A stretch of DNA of 64,000 nt from Pagrus major (lineage: Eukaryota > Chordata > Actinopteri > Spariformes > Sparidae). Shown here piece after piece: positions 61,801 through 64,000 of this stretch; within the stretch, counting starts at the first letter, position 1, and every line of letters begins with the position of its first letter. The notes below the pieces were generated by a model, which did no database searches, was not told the DNA's origin, and saw only the letters and a program-made list of their open reading frames with translations. The position numbers and the translations under genes are program-made. The stretch covers positions 17,508,660-17,572,659 of the forward strand of contig NC_133235.1 of the NCBI RefSeq assembly GCF_040436345.1, given 5' to 3'.

Positions 61801-63991
61801 GCTTAACAGATAAAGTGAGAATCTGTTACAAAACAGTGGGTTTGTATCAGTGAGCTTTTGTTTGTGTTTTCCTGGTGAATAGGTGAAAGTGTATTATGTG
61901 TAGGTTGTTTTATGACAGAAAACACTAATGAATCCAAACCAGTTGAATCATTCTCTACATGTGGGCCAGAGACTAGTAAAAAGGTGTCAACAAACATAAA
62001 ATATTAAATATGTATGTTTAATGCACATGTGTACAATATACTATATTAAATTTATTACGTTGAACATCCATTTTTTTCCATGGGCCTCAGTGATTGATTT
62101 CATGGTTTATATTTCAACCCTCCATCAGCTGTTAGATTTTTGTTCAGTGGCGTCACACCTGTTTCACTCCCTAGCCTTCGTTGAACTCTGCAGATCATTG
62201 TATGAAATGTGACGCAGACTATGTGGATTAAGTGGTTTCATCTGACGTTATCTGTGTTTGTTCTCCAGGTATTACACCAGACATTCCCCCAACACACATT
62301 CCTGATGAATGGGCTTATCCATGGTGTCAAGGTAAGACATCAGTACACACAAACAGAGTTACTACTGGATGTTCCATCTCTCATAACAGAAATATAACAG
62401 TGAGGCGTGCAAGTTGATAAAACGCACTCCTGCTTGCATGTGAGCGAGTTATCTTAAGTATTTAATTGACAATATCTCATTAGCAAGAATTATCATTGTG
62501 TTCATAAAAATCCCAACAAAAACTCCAAGGAACTCTCTTTTAAACAACTAAAATACCATGTTTTCTTGTCATTTGTATGTTTACTTGTATCTTTATCCAA
62601 AGAGCGCTCTAACAAACTTTGAGTTCAGGAAGCGCTGCTACCCTTACAAGTTTTGAGTGTTGTTGTGTTGTTTGAACTGTAATGACTTGTATGCTTTGCC
62701 TTTTCTTATCTTTTTTTGCAATTTGTAACAGTTGTAGATTCATCAAATACTAAATATATTTCTCTTTCTGGTTACATAAAGCCATACTGTAAAGCATGCC
62801 ACCAGACGTGTGCTTTTTGTGTTTTTAGCTGCTGTTAAATAACATCCTCCTTCAGCACTGCAAGTTTGTCGTGCTTTTGGAAGAATTGCCGAGTGTGTGT
62901 GTTCTTGTTCATGCAGGAGCATGACACTAATTCACTGACATGTTAACACCTGCAAGCTGTCCCGTAACCACAGCAGGTTCCCCTGCTGGCCATAGAATAG
63001 CTCATTGAAGCACCTTTGAGGGTGAAGTGCCTCAAATGCACCATGACAGTCTTTATTCAGGTGAAAGGAAAGTGCGTCTAATGATAGTTGGAGAGGACAG
63101 ATTTTCTATTTCTTGTCATTCCGGCTGTTTTGATGTTGACAAAAAATATTATTCTCTAATCAAGAAATAATCAGTCTGCAAATGAGAGAGGATGTTTTGA
63201 AGCTAAATTCATTTGACAAATCTATTATTGACCACCATAAACCACATATGACAATCTGTTGTTTGTATGTTAAAATTGATTGTTTTCTTGAGACAAAAAA
63301 AAGAACCATTATTTTAGATACTTTTATTATCAAAGTAAGATAATTTTGTGTCTCTTTACCATGTGTCAGTCAGTAAGCTATGTCCTCCAGACTTCACACC
63401 AGCAGGCCTGAGGTGCTTGTCTTGTTCCTCTGGCTTCATTTCTTTATTTAGAGTATGATAAATCTTTTCTTTCCAGTCTGCCAGCTATAAGAGCTTGGTG
63501 ATACAAGACTTTAAAGTTCCCTATACAAGACTTTAAATTGCCCAAACAATAGAAATAATTGTAAAGAGGTTGTTTGCTTTTACGTCAGTAGGGCTATAGA
63601 GGGCAAACTTAAGATGTGCCTGGTGTTAATTTTCCACTTGAGTCAGCTCTAAGTGCAGTTTCATGCATAGATTACGTTTTGTACATTGACCTCTACCAAA
63701 CCTGCAAGTTGTTAAACTGTGACAGTGTGTGCATTTACTCAGATCACAGACTCTGTCAGTCTATGAGGGGTAACTTCACTCAAGTTATCCGTTTACAGAA
63801 GTTTTCTGATGCATCTACCCTTTCTCTCTTATGTCCTCCCCCTTGTCTCCCCACCCTTTCCAGGGCCTATTATCATTTCTGAGTGCTCCTCTGATTGGAG
63901 CGTTGTCAGACGTATGGGGGCGGAAGTCCTTCTTGCTGCTTACGGTCTTCTTCACGTGTGCACCAATTCCACTGATGAAGATCAGCCCATG
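55834..63991 (+). CDS. mfsd14a: MFSD14A/HIAT1-type major facilitator protein, first four coding exons (partial)
   Basis: Exons 55834-55917, 59383-59478, 62269-62331 and 63864-63991 give 123 codons plus two bases, all junctions in phase. The N-terminus 'MTGEKKKKKRLNRSILLAKK' and 'IIIKDGG' follow the MFSD14A pattern of a cytosolic lysine-rich tail, then 'PSVYHAVVVIFLEFFAWG' (TM1), 'HQTFPQHTFLMNGLI', TM2 with the MFS signature 'GALSDVWGRKS', and TM3 'LLLTVFFTCAPIPLMK'. A full protein has about 490 residues and 12 TM helices, so roughly a quarter is present. It is an orphan solute-carrier-like protein of internal membranes; the substrate is not established. It could be MFSD14A or a close fish duplicate: the N-terminus favours A, while 'LLTTPMLTVLH' is shared with MFSD14B. 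The final donor ATG|GTGAGC is at 63992. Confidence 0.92.
58735..58935. repeat. Dispersed repeat ('ggtggctggtatctatgagt')
   Basis: 'aaaaaaaatcaggcctgctt', 'ggtggctggtatctatgagt', 'gttgggccttgactgaagta' and 'tgcgctctatgag' are familiar from an abundant teleost repeat of uncertain class. Confidence 0.55.
59165..59218. repeat. 54-bp near-perfect hairpin
   Basis: Arms 59165-59179 'gttggacagcccgca' and 59204-59218 'tgcgggctgtccaac' are perfect reverse complements. After one mismatch the pairing continues for five more base pairs, leaving a loop of about 12 bases. It could be a minimal MITE or structured RNA in mfsd14a intron 1. Confidence 0.85.
59479..62268 (+). other. mfsd14a intron 2
   Basis: 2.8 kb, GT...AG, no internal exon or clear repeat recognised. 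Confidence 0.75.
62332..63863 (+). other. mfsd14a intron 3
   Basis: 1.5 kb, GT...AG. It contains a short direct repeat 'tacaagactttaaa' at about 63503 and 63522; otherwise nothing recognised. Confidence 0.75.
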
Positions 63992-64000
63992 GTGAGCCAA

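Noticed and set aside
1..64000. CRISPR arrays, bacterial operons, rRNA or prophage-like features
   Set aside because: None seen; gene structure and repeats are vertebrate throughout.

Overview
The window is vertebrate nuclear DNA, almost certainly from a percomorph-type teleost. The evidence is large intron-split genes with GT/AG junctions, long CT and GT microsatellites, and many dispersed repeats of kinds common in spiny-rayed fish: AAGTAC-rich palindromes, GGGCTGCAAC-type hAT MITEs, a tRNA-derived SINE, a gypsy-like LTR and a helicase-derived repeat. No bacterial, viral or CRISPR system is visible.

Layout. (1) Positions 1-701, minus strand: an open coding exon with its own start, running off the left edge. 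I could not identify the protein. Its purine-rich leader (C/T-rich on the plus strand) and a GGGGA-repeat promoter-like tract fill about 702-1570. (2) About 1.6-27.4 kb: a gene-poor interval of decayed transposable elements and simple repeats, with one orphan exon-like block ending in a strong splice donor at 19934. (3) 27.4-54.04 kb, plus strand: a complete myosin IX gene, best matched to MYO9B. I resolved 40 coding exons from start 28345 to stop 53163; about 1892 aa with RA, motor, IQ, C1 and RhoGAP domains, preceded by one 5' UTR exon. The reading frame stays open across all junctions, with one ambiguous junction in loop 2. (4) 54.04-55.5 kb: short intergenic spacer with an inverted-repeat element. 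(5) 55834 to the right edge, plus strand: the first four coding exons of an MFSD14A (HIAT1)-type major facilitator gene, truncated by the window end.

The genes are separate eukaryotic transcription units, not an operon. Myo9b is a single-headed, plus-end-directed motor that carries a RhoGAP to actin-rich sites and switches off RhoA. MFSD14A is an orphan multi-pass transporter-like protein. No shared pathway is evident. The best leads are the unidentified left-edge protein, the linkage of an MFSD14 gene to myo9b, the overlapping upstream ORF at the myo9b start, a nested pair of repeats near 21 kb, and a near-perfect hairpin in mfsd14a intron 1. I saw no convincing novel system.
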